Positions 52,540 through 60,803 of a DNA stretch of 64,000 nucleotides are shown here, piece by piece. Source of the stretch: Serratia nevei (GTDB lineage Bacteria > Pseudomonadota > Gammaproteobacteria > Enterobacterales > Enterobacteriaceae); NCBI RefSeq assembly GCF_037948395.1, contig NZ_CP149940.1:1860001-1924000 (forward strand). Reading direction: 5' to 3'. The notes beneath the pieces were generated by a model that had not been told where the DNA came from, did not search any database, and was given only the letters and a program-made list of their open reading frames with translations. Within the stretch, counting starts at the first letter, position 1, and the number at the start of each line of letters is the position of its first letter. A program made the position numbers and the translations under genes.

Positions 52540-52567
52540 AAAGCCCCGAAAGGGGCTTTGTTTTTTT
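52540..52567. terminator. Bidirectional terminator between the inverted tail block and the receptor-binding module
   Basis: A perfect stem AAAGCCCC-GAAA-GGGGCTTT (52540-52559) is followed by a T run on the plus strand (GTTTTTTT) and, on the minus strand, by TTTTTCTT. It separates two convergent late operons, U (+) and the H-like fibre (-). Confidence 0.93.
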
Positions 52568-52575
52568 CTGCTGGG

Positions 52576-53658
52576 TCAGGCTACGCGGTGCCACAGCATT
52601 TGCAGTTTGTGGCGCTCGACAACGCTGATCGCCTGGCCCTGGCCGAGCGCTTCGGTTTGCGCCCAAACGGTATGAGCGTGCGCCGGCACAGTGACCTCGT
52701 GTATATGGTCTTCTGCCTCGCTGGTGTAGTTGCGCGTTCTGTGGCTGTCGTTGTCGGAGCCGACAATATAATCTCCATCCCACGCCTCGCCGGGCGCGGA
52801 CATTCCTCCCTGATGCTTGTGTCTACCCGCCGGCGTTGTTTGCAGCGTCTGCGCCCCATGCTCGCTTGTTCCTCCCGACACATTCAGCACCGACTGCGGC
52901 AGATTGGCACGTGAGATGTTCACCGTGTCGCTGCCATCCAGGGTGCCTACGTCGGAGCCGTCCGCTTTTGCCGTTCTGATCGTCAGGTGTTCGCCGGCAT
53001 ACTCCCATGTCGACCACGGCCATTCAGTGTTAGGGTTCACGTTCTGATTGAACAGGCGCGACGAGCCGACAGGGTTGTCCTGCTCCCAGGCGTCACGGAT
53101 AGCCCCTTTCACAGCGTCAGCGATGGCATTTTTTATGCTTTCGTCCAGCTTGCTCAATTCCTCGTCCGTGTAGTCCTTAGCTGCATCTTCCGCGCCCTTG
53201 ACGTCCTCAGCGGTAGCCAGGATTACCGACGGATCGGCAATCAGCTCTACGTCGGCCGTGCTGCTGATTTTCAGTTGCATTCTGATGATCTGGAAGCGGC
53301 CGGAGCCTTCAGCCAGCAGCGGCTTATAGGTTTCCGGCATGTTGCCGACGGCGATGCATTCGCCGTCGTCGGCGTAGAGCGCCAGCTCGCGCAGCCAGAA
53401 GCCGCCGATCTGCGGTGGCATGATCATTTCAGCTTCGATGACGCTGGCGTCACTGTCAGCGATCACCAGCTTATTCAGCATTCCCCGATACTGCTCGTTA
53501 ATCAGGCCAGCATGGGCGGCGTTCGGCGAGGACAGTTGACCGCCGGCATCGCCGACGGCCATTTCCGCGATGGCGACCGGCGTTCCCGTCACCGCTGCAT
53601 TCGCCAGGCGCTCTGCGCCGGCGGCAGTGATCAGCGTGAGAAACTTTTTATCAGCCAT
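52576..53658 (-). CDS. P2 gpH-like tail fibre
   Basis: A 360-residue fibre. The first about 150 residues (KFLTLITAAGAERLANAAVTG, then MIMPPQIGGFWLRELALYADDGE) are the P2 H N-terminal baseplate-attachment domain. The rest differs: a short charged helical region and a C-terminal part with several His (GRHKHQGGM, DHIHEVTVPAHAHTVW) resembling metal-binding collar-like tips. It is about half the length of P2 H (669 aa). No tail-fibre-assembly chaperone (P2 G) follows. Confidence 0.88.
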   Translation of the reverse strand: MADKKFLTLITAAGAERLANAAVTGTPVAIAEMAVGDAGGQLSSPNAAHAGLINEQYRGMLNKLVIADSDASVIEAEMIMPPQIGGFWLRELALYADDGECIAVGNMPETYKPLLAEGSGRFQIIRMQLKISSTADVELIADPSVILATAEDVKGAEDAAKDYTDEELSKLDESIKNAIADAVKGAIRDAWEQDNPVGSSRLFNQNVNPNTEWPWSTWEYAGEHLTIRTAKADGSDVGTLDGSDTVNISRANLPQSVLNVSGGTSEHGAQTLQTTPAGRHKHQGGMSAPGEAWDGDYIVGSDNDSHRTRNYTSEAEDHIHEVTVPAHAHTVWAQTEALGQGQAISVVERHKLQMLWHRVA

Positions 53659-53668
53659 ATTTCCACCG

Positions 53669-54385
53669 TTAGTTAACGAACTCGCCGCGCAAGCTCATGA
53701 TGGTTTTCAGCATGTCGCGCTTTTCGGCTTGCTCCTCGGCAGTCAAGACGCGGTTATAAACGGCGAATGCGCCCATGATGCCGGGTAATCCCATGTTCTG
53801 CTCTGGGCTGGGCGAGCCGTTAAGGATAATCGGCCGGGTCGATTTATTGCGTTTTGTGATCGGTGCTGAACGACGATCGCCGCCGGCGCGGGTGATTGAA
53901 GCCTCCGTCTTTGAAACCGTCACGGTAAAGCGCGTCCATCCTCCAACAGCGCCCCCGTTTTCGACCGAGGTCAGTGCCAGGGTTCCCGTTTGGCCGTTGG
54001 TCACATCACCGGTTGCAATTTGCAAAATCAGTGCACCGTTTGGCTCGATGCGCAGCTGAATACCTGAGAAGGGTGCGACGCCTGGATAGAAGTTTGAGAA
54101 CAGGCGGCCGCTGACGTCGGGCTTGTTTATGTTGATGCACAGTGCGAACGTCATTTCGTCCGTCTCAATGATGCCCGTGTCAGCGCCATGCGCGGCGTCA
54201 GCAACGGTGATCATGCCGCGCTTGGTAAACTCGTTTTCAGTTACCAGATCGCGTGCGTTGCCGCTGGAGTCATATTTATCCTGCATGCTGTAGGTTGCTA
54301 CGCTGGCATCGTCATTTAGCAGCATTTCAGGCTCTGCCAATTCCAAATCACCGGCATTAACAACGCCATCACAAATAATAATCAT
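53669..54385 (-). CDS. LamG/concanavalin-like phage protein
   Basis: A 238-residue protein with a jelly-roll (LamG/concanavalin A-like) pattern: repeated beta strands, MTFALCININKPDVSGRLFSN, then GIQLRIEPNGALILQIATGD and GGWTRFTVTVSKTEASI. It is likely a carbohydrate-binding tip component. The start overlaps the end of the SGNH-type gene by 4 bases, so the two are translationally coupled. Confidence 0.75.
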   Translation of the reverse strand: MIIICDGVVNAGDLELAEPEMLLNDDASVATYSMQDKYDSSGNARDLVTENEFTKRGMITVADAAHGADTGIIETDEMTFALCININKPDVSGRLFSNFYPGVAPFSGIQLRIEPNGALILQIATGDVTNGQTGTLALTSVENGGAVGGWTRFTVTVSKTEASITRAGGDRRSAPITKRNKSTRPIILNGSPSPEQNMGLPGIMGAFAVYNRVLTAEEQAEKRDMLKTIMSLRGEFVN

Positions 54386-56199
54386 ACTGCCTCCCGTTTT
54401 AATAAGCCCATCTGTCCGACGCTGATCGTTGCCGCATTGGCCGCGATAATGACGTTTATTTCCGTGACATCTGCGGGGACGATGACGTCATAGCTAAATG
54501 TCATGAATCCGTCCGTTGAGTGATTCCACGTCCTGATCCCGGCCAGATTTGTTTTATTGGCGTCATTGGCTTCGAGATAACAGGCCGTTGAATTTTTATC
54601 CGTAACGTCGGTCTTCATCCTGAAGCTGAATGTGCGCACCTCGCCCGGTGATACCGTTACCGTCTGCGAGACGCGCGCGATGGTCGTCCCTGTTCCGATG
54701 ACGGTAAGCACATTGCCGATAACGGCGGGATCTGTCGAAATAGCGATACTGCCGGTCATCACCACCCAGCCGACCGGCGCGCCGGCGGCGTTATCCAGAA
54801 ACAGGGGGTTAACGATGGCGTTTGGCCCGTCCTGGGTCGCGGGATTGGCAATCGCCAGCTGTGGGTAGATCGGCATGGTGTAGGGTTCCAGCGCCGACGC
54901 CAGCGCTTTACCCATGTGATAAGCGCCCAGCGCGACCGGGTGAGAGGGATCCGGCTGGCCGTTCTCCAGCACGCCGTTATAGCCTTCTTTCCAGCCGTCA
55001 GTTGCCGGGTCAACGGTGGCGGCTCGCATATCTACGAACGGGTAGCCCTGCTGGCTGGCATAAGCCCGCAAAAACGCATTGATGGCGTTCTCGCGGCTTT
55101 TAAGCGCCGGGTCGCTATTATTTTGTGCCGCCATGCTGCATACGACCGGAATAATCCCGTTCTTCCTGAATTCGGTCAGGATGTATTTGACATTACTGGT
55201 GATTACAGCAATCGAGAATTTAAAACTGCCGTCGCTGTTTTTCTGGATCACATCATTACGACCGCCGAGAAACGTAATAAAGCGCGGCTTCTTTGCAATG
55301 GCGGGTTTGAGGTGATCGCGGATCATGTCCGCAGTGGTATAACCGCCGGTCGCCCACTGGCCGACGTATTTTATCCTGCCATTACTGAACAGTGACGCCC
55401 ACATCTGCCAGGAGCGCGCGTTATACGTCCAGCCGCGGGGCTTGCCCGCGTCGGCGGGATTGCGGCCGTTGTCGGATATCGAATCCCCGAACCCGCCCAG
55501 GGTGTTCTGCAACAGCCCAATATGCGTTTCTAACGGTATGCCGCGATATTCAAGTGTGCCGGCGCCATCATCACGCACGGCCAGCAGGCGCTTGCCGCCC
55601 GTGACCAGATTAAACAGATACCCAGGACGGGCGCGGCGCAATGCCGACGGCCCGATAATCAGCTCGCGTAAGATATTCATGTAGTCGGAGAAGGTTTTAC
55701 CGGGCATCTCTTTTTCACTGTTCTCATTTATCGAGAACATGCTCGCCCCTTGGCGACTGACAAAATCGACCGGCTTTCTTGTGCGCGGCATGGTCAGCAA
55801 GCCCCGCGTGCGCTTGTCGGTTGTTGACGCCAGCAGCTCGACCGCTTCAACGAATGCCGCAGTGACAATTTTCTTGCCGGTCGGGGTGGCGATGCCGTTC
55901 ACATTCTCGTATTGCTCAACCCAATAATTGGTAATGGGGGAGTTAACAGAGAACAGCCGACGGGTTTCGGTGCCGGCGTTGATCGCCGCCTGCGCCTCGT
56001 CGACACTGTCGTAAATCTTGGCATCGCTCATCACGGACGTGTTGAGTTTATCCACGTCGTTTTTGAGTGATGCAGTGCGGTTTGCTAACTGCCGAGCCTG
56101 GATATTCGCCACACCATTTCGCCCGCCGGAGACGTCATCACCGCGCTTGATTTGGTAGATCGATTCTTCCCACTTCGCTTCCTCTTGTAAGTCAGCCAT
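54382..56199 (-). CDS. Tail protein with SGNH-hydrolase domain
   Basis: A 605-residue protein. The N-terminal about 50 residues (KWEESIYQIKRGDDVSGG, then ANIQARQLANRTASLK) form a tail-attachment module seen in other phage fibres. From about residue 235 an SGNH/GDSL hydrolase domain follows: GGFGDSISDNG (block I Ser), TTADMIRDH, FLGGRNDVIQ (block III Asn) and DPSHPVALGAYHM (block V Asp-His). The C-terminal about 130 residues are beta-rich. Such enzymes deacetylate surface polysaccharides. I chose ATG 56199 because GGGGAA lies upstream; the longer frame reads through gene I. Confidence 0.88.
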   Translation of the reverse strand: MADLQEEAKWEESIYQIKRGDDVSGGRNGVANIQARQLANRTASLKNDVDKLNTSVMSDAKIYDSVDEAQAAINAGTETRRLFSVNSPITNYWVEQYENVNGIATPTGKKIVTAAFVEAVELLASTTDKRTRGLLTMPRTRKPVDFVSRQGASMFSINENSEKEMPGKTFSDYMNILRELIIGPSALRRARPGYLFNLVTGGKRLLAVRDDGAGTLEYRGIPLETHIGLLQNTLGGFGDSISDNGRNPADAGKPRGWTYNARSWQMWASLFSNGRIKYVGQWATGGYTTADMIRDHLKPAIAKKPRFITFLGGRNDVIQKNSDGSFKFSIAVITSNVKYILTEFRKNGIIPVVCSMAAQNNSDPALKSRENAINAFLRAYASQQGYPFVDMRAATVDPATDGWKEGYNGVLENGQPDPSHPVALGAYHMGKALASALEPYTMPIYPQLAIANPATQDGPNAIVNPLFLDNAAGAPVGWVVMTGSIAISTDPAVIGNVLTVIGTGTTIARVSQTVTVSPGEVRTFSFRMKTDVTDKNSTACYLEANDANKTNLAGIRTWNHSTDGFMTFSYDVIVPADVTEINVIIAANAATISVGQMGLLKREAV

Positions 56200-56803
56200 T
56201 TGATTCCCCGGAGTAATGGTATCCGCTGCCGAAACGCGGAATGCCGTTGTATTTAACGCTGTCGTCCGGCTCGTAGTCGGCCGGGTAAACAGTGACGATA
56301 TCGCCGTCATGTACCGTGACGGCGGAATAGATAAAACCGCTAACCTTTGTCGCGATGTTCATTTGCGCAAGGTGTCGGCTGACCGGCTTGGCATCCGCCA
56401 CCAGGCGATTTAATTCGGCCAGCGTTTTTTCAGTTAGTCCGACTTCGTTGACGTCGACCTCAAGCCGAAAGGTGCCCGGCCGATCGCCGGTGTCGAACCA
56501 TTCGGCAAAGGTGGCCGAAAACCCCATGCTCTCAATCACCCGCCGCACCGCGGCGCGGGTGCCCTTGCGGCGGTGCTGCCAGTAGGATTGCTGGATCGCC
56601 GCTATCTTTTTCTCTGCCGGCCAGTTCTTGTCCCAGCGGTCGACCGATAGCGCCCAGGCGAGATATGGCAACAACTCAACCGGGCAGGCAGTCGGCGTCC
56701 ACAGCGTGCGCAGCGCGACGGTGATCGCCGACAACCGTGCAGTGACCGTTTCGGTGTGGCGCATCCAGGCGCCGGCGGACGGGGGGAGCAGGGTGTTATT
56801 CAT
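56192..56803 (-). CDS. I: P2 gpI-like baseplate protein
   Basis: A 203-residue baseplate protein with the P2 I pattern: LPPYLAWALSVDRWDKNWP-like segment near residue 45 and SYWQHRRKGTRAAVRRVIES near residue 72. Its start overlaps the end of J by 8 bases, and its end overlaps the SGNH gene by 8 bases. Confidence 0.95.
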   Translation of the reverse strand: MNNTLLPPSAGAWMRHTETVTARLSAITVALRTLWTPTACPVELLPYLAWALSVDRWDKNWPAEKKIAAIQQSYWQHRRKGTRAAVRRVIESMGFSATFAEWFDTGDRPGTFRLEVDVNEVGLTEKTLAELNRLVADAKPVSRHLAQMNIATKVSGFIYSAVTVHDGDIVTVYPADYEPDDSVKYNGIPRFGSGYHYSGESNG

Positions 56804-57695
56804 CCGTCCCGCCGTTCTCTACTGCATAGCCAATGTTGCGTGCGGCTTGCGTGTCGGAGATCTGCAGGTCAGTTGCCGGCGAACGCAGCACCACACGTTG
56901 CACCCCCTGCACATGCAGTGAGGCGGAGATCGCCGACCTGGCAACGTCACGCCCGATCTTCTTGTCGTTGTCGGCCAAAAAGCCACGCAGCGACGCCATG
57001 GCGGCGTTGATGATGGGCTCCGACTCCGGCCCCGGATACAGGAACAGCTCGGCATCAATCGAATAGTCGACGATATCCGCGCTGCGAACTGTCACGCGGT
57101 CGCCCAGCGGTCTGACTTCTTCATCGTTAACCGCGGCCGTCACGGCGGCCAGCAGTTCGGGCGAGGCGGTGCCGTCACCATCGGTCGACAGAATGGCGAT
57201 CACCACCTCCGCCGGCGCCGGGCTGGTTGCCCTTGCGTCGGCAACCTTGCCGCTGGCGCTGCGGGCAAAATATTCATACGCCGCCGACGGGCCGGCCACG
57301 CTCATGCCCTCGAACGCGGATTGCGCGCGCAGGCGCAGGGCTTCGTCACTCTCCATTACTGCGTCGGACGTGTCCGTCTCCGGGGTGATCGTCAGGCGTT
57401 CGGTGTCGAGGTTGGCGGCCAAGTTGTCCAGGTCGGTGCCTTCGGCGTGGCTCAGCATGCAGGCGGCAGCCCCCTCGTTGATTCGCCTGCGCAACAGCAA
57501 TTCGCGGTAGGCCATCGCCTGGGCGATCACGTTGAGCGGCTCGGACTCCAGCGACAGGGCGGCGGCAACCGATGCCTGCTGGTCAGCAGGAAATGCGGCA
57601 ATCATCACCGCCTTGACGTCAACGAGGATCGTCTCGAAGTCGAGCGGCTCGATGATCTGCGGCGATGGCAACTGCGACAGGTCAATCGTTGGCAT
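56796..57695 (-). CDS. J: P2 gpJ-like baseplate protein
   Basis: A 299-residue baseplate wedge protein. PTIDLSQLPSPQIIEPLDFE at the N terminus, EGTDLDNLAANLDTERL near residue 85 and ASGKVADARATSPAPAEVVI near residue 145 are family features. It overlaps W by 14 bases and I by 8. Confidence 0.96.
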   Translation of the reverse strand: MPTIDLSQLPSPQIIEPLDFETILVDVKAVMIAAFPADQQASVAAALSLESEPLNVIAQAMAYRELLLRRRINEGAAACMLSHAEGTDLDNLAANLDTERLTITPETDTSDAVMESDEALRLRAQSAFEGMSVAGPSAAYEYFARSASGKVADARATSPAPAEVVIAILSTDGDGTASPELLAAVTAAVNDEEVRPLGDRVTVRSADIVDYSIDAELFLYPGPESEPIINAAMASLRGFLADNDKKIGRDVARSAISASLHVQGVQRVVLRSPATDLQISDTQAARNIGYAVENGGTDE

Positions 57696-58050
57696 CGTTG
57701 TGGCTCCTTAACTCAATCGTCCCGGTGCTTTTCTCCATGCTTTCCGTCAGCATGCCGGACATCTCGGCCGTGACGGCGCCGGTGGGTGAATAGCTGATGT
57801 TGATGGTGTCCAGCGCAAGACGCGGCTCCCATGCCGCCAGCGCGATCACGGTCGCGCTCATGAGCTGCAGGCGGGTGACGTCGTTCTGCGGGCTGTCGAG
57901 CAAATCGGGCACAAGCGAGCCGTAATTACGGCGCATGATGCGCGAACCGATGGGCGTCAGCAGAATGTCATTGGCTGACTGCCAGACGTGATCCGCATCG
58001 GTCAGCGTGCCGGTGCCGCTGTTATTCATGCCGCGGTACTTCTCGCTCAT
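57682..58050 (-). CDS. W: P2 gpW-like baseplate wedge (gp25 family)
   Basis: A 122-residue lysozyme-like-fold wedge protein. ANDILLTPIGSRIMRRNYGS is the family motif, with the RxxxPxGSR/MRxxYG pattern. It overlaps V by 4 bases and J by 14. Confidence 0.95.
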   Translation of the reverse strand: MSEKYRGMNNSGTGTLTDADHVWQSANDILLTPIGSRIMRRNYGSLVPDLLDSPQNDVTRLQLMSATVIALAAWEPRLALDTINISYSPTGAVTAEMSGMLTESMEKSTGTIELRSHNDAND

Positions 58051-58631
58051 CGGGTGCCCTCCGTCCAGTCGCCACCGCGCTGCACGCCGCCGTGGCCGTG
58101 ATTGTCGACCTTCACGCCGTTCGACACGAAGGCGCCGCCGGTGTGATTGAAATCACCGTGCATCTCGCCGCCTTCGCTGACGTCGAATTGCCGGGTCTTC
58201 AGCAGGTTGGTGCATTCGACGACGGGCGAATCCAGGATCACTTTGACCTCGGCCGTTAATTTGGCTGTTTTGATGCCGCTGACTTCCAGCGCGCCGGCGT
58301 CGGCGTCATAACGGAATTTGGCGCCGTCCGGGGCGGTGATCACCATCTCGTTACGCGAGCCGCCGGGGGCGGGGTGATCGTTGCTGTACAGGCTGCCGCC
58401 GATAATGGCCGTATCCGGGTTGCCGCCGATGCACACCAGCCAGACCTGCTCGCCGATGGATGGCGGCATCCAGATGTTGAATGCGCCGGCGCGCTGCGCA
58501 TTCCAGCGCAACCAGGTGCAATCCAGCTCGCCGCTGGCAACGCGCACGCGCCAGGCGTCTTCGTCGATTTCAGTGACCACGCCGATGCGGATCACGTTTT
58601 CCAGCAGGCGAATGAGTTCGGCCGCGTCCAC
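58047..58631 (-). CDS. V: P2 gpV-like baseplate spike
   Basis: A 194-residue membrane-piercing spike. The N-terminal OB-fold region contains CTWLRWNAQRAGAFNIWMPP and IGEQVWLVCIGG, and the C-terminal tip motif NHGHGG with an HxH pair is the iron-binding apex seen in P2 V. It starts with GTG 58631. In P2 a late promoter P_V lies upstream; here only degenerate boxes (58738-58764) are visible within S. Confidence 0.95.
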   Translation of the reverse strand: MDAAELIRLLENVIRIGVVTEIDEDAWRVRVASGELDCTWLRWNAQRAGAFNIWMPPSIGEQVWLVCIGGNPDTAIIGGSLYSNDHPAPGGSRNEMVITAPDGAKFRYDADAGALEVSGIKTAKLTAEVKVILDSPVVECTNLLKTRQFDVSEGGEMHGDFNHTGGAFVSNGVKVDNHGHGGVQRGGDWTEGTR

Positions 58632-59269
58632 TATTTCACTCCCAGCGAGTCAATGACCGAACGGGCGATCGCCATGCGGTCGGCTTTGGTGATCCCCAGC
58701 ACCTCGCGGCGTGGGTAGGACGCCATCGCGCCGGACTTGTTCACCCTGTCGCGCAGGCCGTACTGGTGCGTGCGCGCAATACGGCCCGCAACGCCGGTAA
58801 AACCGACGGTGGCGCCGCCGGCATCGGCGCGCGCCTTCAGGAAGCGCGCGGTGCGCAACCGGCGAAACATCGGATCGGTCTTGGTGGTGTCCTTGCGCGT
58901 CTGGCTGAAGTTGATATCGAGGTAATGCTCGATATCCTCGCGATAGAAGGAGCGGACGGCGCCGCGGCCTTCATCGAAACCGGTCAGCATGCGGCCGCGG
59001 CTGCTCTTGGTTGCCCGCCAGTTTTTCAGGCGACGGGTTTCGCCGTTCCAGATAAAGCCAATCCCGGCCTGCGAGCGCAGCACCTTGCGGCGGCGCCTCT
59101 CGAATTTTGAGCCGTCCGGGTTTTCCTGGCGTGCAATGCGCCGCGACTGGCTCTGGCGCAGCATGCGGCCGACCTCGCGCGCGGTGCGTATACGCCCGGC
59201 GGGAGACATACCGCCGAGAATATCGGCGAACACCTGATCCAGTTCATGAAATAGCGCGGTATCGGTCAT
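58631..59269 (-). CDS. S: P2 gpS-like tail completion/virion morphogenesis protein
   Basis: A 212-residue protein with ADILGGMSPAGRIRTAREVG at the N terminus and RIARTHQYGLRDRVN near residue 170, as in P2 S. It is basic and needed for joining tails to heads. It overlaps V by one base and R by four. Confidence 0.92.
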   Translation of the reverse strand: MTDTALFHELDQVFADILGGMSPAGRIRTAREVGRMLRQSQSRRIARQENPDGSKFERRRRKVLRSQAGIGFIWNGETRRLKNWRATKSSRGRMLTGFDEGRGAVRSFYREDIEHYLDINFSQTRKDTTKTDPMFRRLRTARFLKARADAGGATVGFTGVAGRIARTHQYGLRDRVNKSGAMASYPRREVLGITKADRMAIARSVIDSLGVK

Positions 59270-59727
59270 GGCACCAGCTCCCCGCCACTATCAGGATCGA
59301 ACACGATTTGCCAGTCGCCGCCGTTGATGCGGGGCTTGTCTTCCGCAAGGTGCTGCGCGACGGGCTTGCCGTTCTCGATAGTGACCATCACGCGTTCCCA
59401 TACCGGCACCTTCAGCAGAATGTCGGCGCTGTCGTCGCTCACGATATCGGCGTCAAACTCAATCTTTTTGTTGCTGTCCGGGTTCAGCAGCAGGTCGGGC
59501 TGGTTCTCCCAAATCCACGCCAGCAGCGGCAGCATGAGGTCATCCAGTTGACCGGAAAAGTCCATTGCCAGCACCTGGATCGGGTACACGTACATGAACG
59601 AGCTTTCGCCGGTGGCCTGGATCTCGATATGGCCTTTTTCCACCCATACCGTGAACAGTTCAGGATTGGCCTTGCACCAGTCGCAGTCCGCGATCAGCGC
59701 GTCGCGCAGCAGTTCGGCTTTTTTCAC
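59266..59727 (-). CDS. R: P2 gpR-like tail completion protein
   Basis: A 153-residue acidic protein starting KKAELLRDALIADCDWCKANPE, as P2 R does (KPxxLRxAL type start). WIWENQPDLLLNPDSNKKI in the middle supports this. It overlaps S and LysC by four bases at each end. Confidence 0.92.
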   Translation of the reverse strand: MKKAELLRDALIADCDWCKANPELFTVWVEKGHIEIQATGESSFMYVYPIQVLAMDFSGQLDDLMLPLLAWIWENQPDLLLNPDSNKKIEFDADIVSDDSADILLKVPVWERVMVTIENGKPVAQHLAEDKPRINGGDWQIVFDPDSGGELVP

Positions 59728-60035
59728 TTCATCCCCCGGGCGATACGCCGTAGTTCGAGTTCTCGTATGGCCGCCTTGTCGGCGTTGCAGGTGTCCAGCG
59801 CATCCAGCAGCCGATCCGCCCAGGGCGCCAGGCTGCCGTAAGTCATCGGTGACGGTGCTGCAGGTACATCAGTGTTTGCCGTCAGGCTGGCCGGCAAAGG
59901 CTCCTGAATAATCTGCGGCGCGGACTTCCGCGGCGCGTTTTTGCAGGCTGTCAGCGACAGCAGCAGGCACAGGAGTAACGGCACACGTTTCGCCGTCCAG
60001 CGCAGTCTTGATGGTTTCACGTCGTTGCTCTCCAT
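59724..60035 (-). CDS. lysC: LysC-like outer-membrane spanin (Rz1-type lipoprotein)
   Basis: A 103-residue lipoprotein. LLLCLLLSLTAC ends in the lipobox LTAC at residues 28-31, and proline-rich PLPASLTANTDVPAAPSP follows as expected for Rz1. The gene starts inside lysB in another frame (59869-60035), the embedded Rz/Rz1 arrangement. It pairs with LysB to fuse the inner and outer membranes at lysis. Confidence 0.85.
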   Translation of the reverse strand: MESNDVKPSRLRWTAKRVPLLLCLLLSLTACKNAPRKSAPQIIQEPLPASLTANTDVPAAPSPMTYGSLAPWADRLLDALDTCNADKAAIRELELRRIARGMK

Positions 60036-60252
60036 TGGTGCCGCGCTTCTCGCTCAGCTTCTTCATTCCGGCCTCAATCTCGCCGACGTCGGCACGCAGG
60101 GCGCGCACTTCGGCCAGCACATCCCCGGTTTGCTTGACGGCGCGCTCGGCAATATCGCGGCGCTGTTCGGCCAGTTCCCGCTGATGCTTCTGCCATCCCA
60201 TCCCGGCCAGCGCCGTCAGAAACAGCAGGATCAATACTGCGGCCGCTTTCAT
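59869..60252 (-). CDS. lysB: LysB-like inner-membrane spanin (Rz-type)
   Basis: A 127-residue protein with an N-terminal membrane segment (KAAAVLILLFLTALAGMGW) and a long periplasmic coiled coil (RELAEQRRDIAERAVKQT ... ALRADVGEIEAGMKKL), as in Rz. Its end overlaps lysC out of frame by 167 bases. It follows the endolysin gene by a 4-base overlap. Confidence 0.85.
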   Translation of the reverse strand: MKAAAVLILLFLTALAGMGWQKHQRELAEQRRDIAERAVKQTGDVLAEVRALRADVGEIEAGMKKLSEKRGTNGEQRRETIKTALDGETCAVTPVPAAVADSLQKRAAEVRAADYSGAFAGQPDGKH

Positions 60253-60803
60253 TCGGCGCCCCTGAGTGCCGGGTCAGACAGGCACCAGGCTTTGAACTCT
60301 TCGCGGCGGTTAACCAGCCCTTGCAGGCGTTTGCCGTCGGAGTTCACAAAGTCGGTCAGGCGCTGGCATACGCCGGGCCAGTTGCCCCCCTGCGCGTATT
60401 TCCACAGCGTGGTGCGCTGCTTTTTGCCCTGGCGATCGGTGAACCAACTGATCCCGGTGCAACCCACGTTGAAACTGACGTCAGTCAGCGCTTCAAACAC
60501 GAATTGCGGGGCGGCGGCACCGTTAAAGTTGCTGTTGATACACTTTTCCGCGCGTACCAGGTCGTTTACCCAACGCTCGGCGATCTCCGTTTCCGAGTAC
60601 TGCCGATCCTCGACGCGGGTCGTTGAGCCCATGCCGATGGTCAGCACCCCGGCGGGGCAGTAGTAGGGCGTCTTGCGGCAGTCCTCATACTTCGCCATTT
60701 TTAACTGTGCCGCCTGGCTGGTGCGAACCTTCTCGGGCCAAAGGGCACCGGCCAGCGCCACAATGGCGGCCACGCTGCAGGCGATAACGCTTTTTCGTCT
60801 CAC
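60249..60803 (-). CDS. SAR endolysin, T4-lysozyme-like (glycoside hydrolase 24)
   Basis: A 184-residue phage lysozyme. An N-terminal weakly hydrophobic helix (SVIACSVAAIVALAGALWP) is a signal-arrest-release domain, so secretion needs no large holin. The catalytic Glu follows in KYEDCRKTPYYC (E near residue 39), then Cys nine residues later and Thr six after that, fitting the E-8aa-(D/C)-5aa-T motif in its Cys form. This differs from P2 K, which lacks a SAR domain, and resembles the R21 class. Confidence 0.92.
   Translation of the reverse strand: MRRKSVIACSVAAIVALAGALWPEKVRTSQAAQLKMAKYEDCRKTPYYCPAGVLTIGMGSTTRVEDRQYSETEIAERWVNDLVRAEKCINSNFNGAAAPQFVFEALTDVSFNVGCTGISWFTDRQGKKQRTTLWKYAQGGNWPGVCQRLTDFVNSDGKRLQGLVNRREEFKAWCLSDPALRGAE

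Noticed and set aside
46624..52575. Recombinase-type inverted repeats at both edges of the inverted tail block
   Set aside because: Only a 7-base match GTACAGT / ACTGTAC is shared, which is expected by chance.
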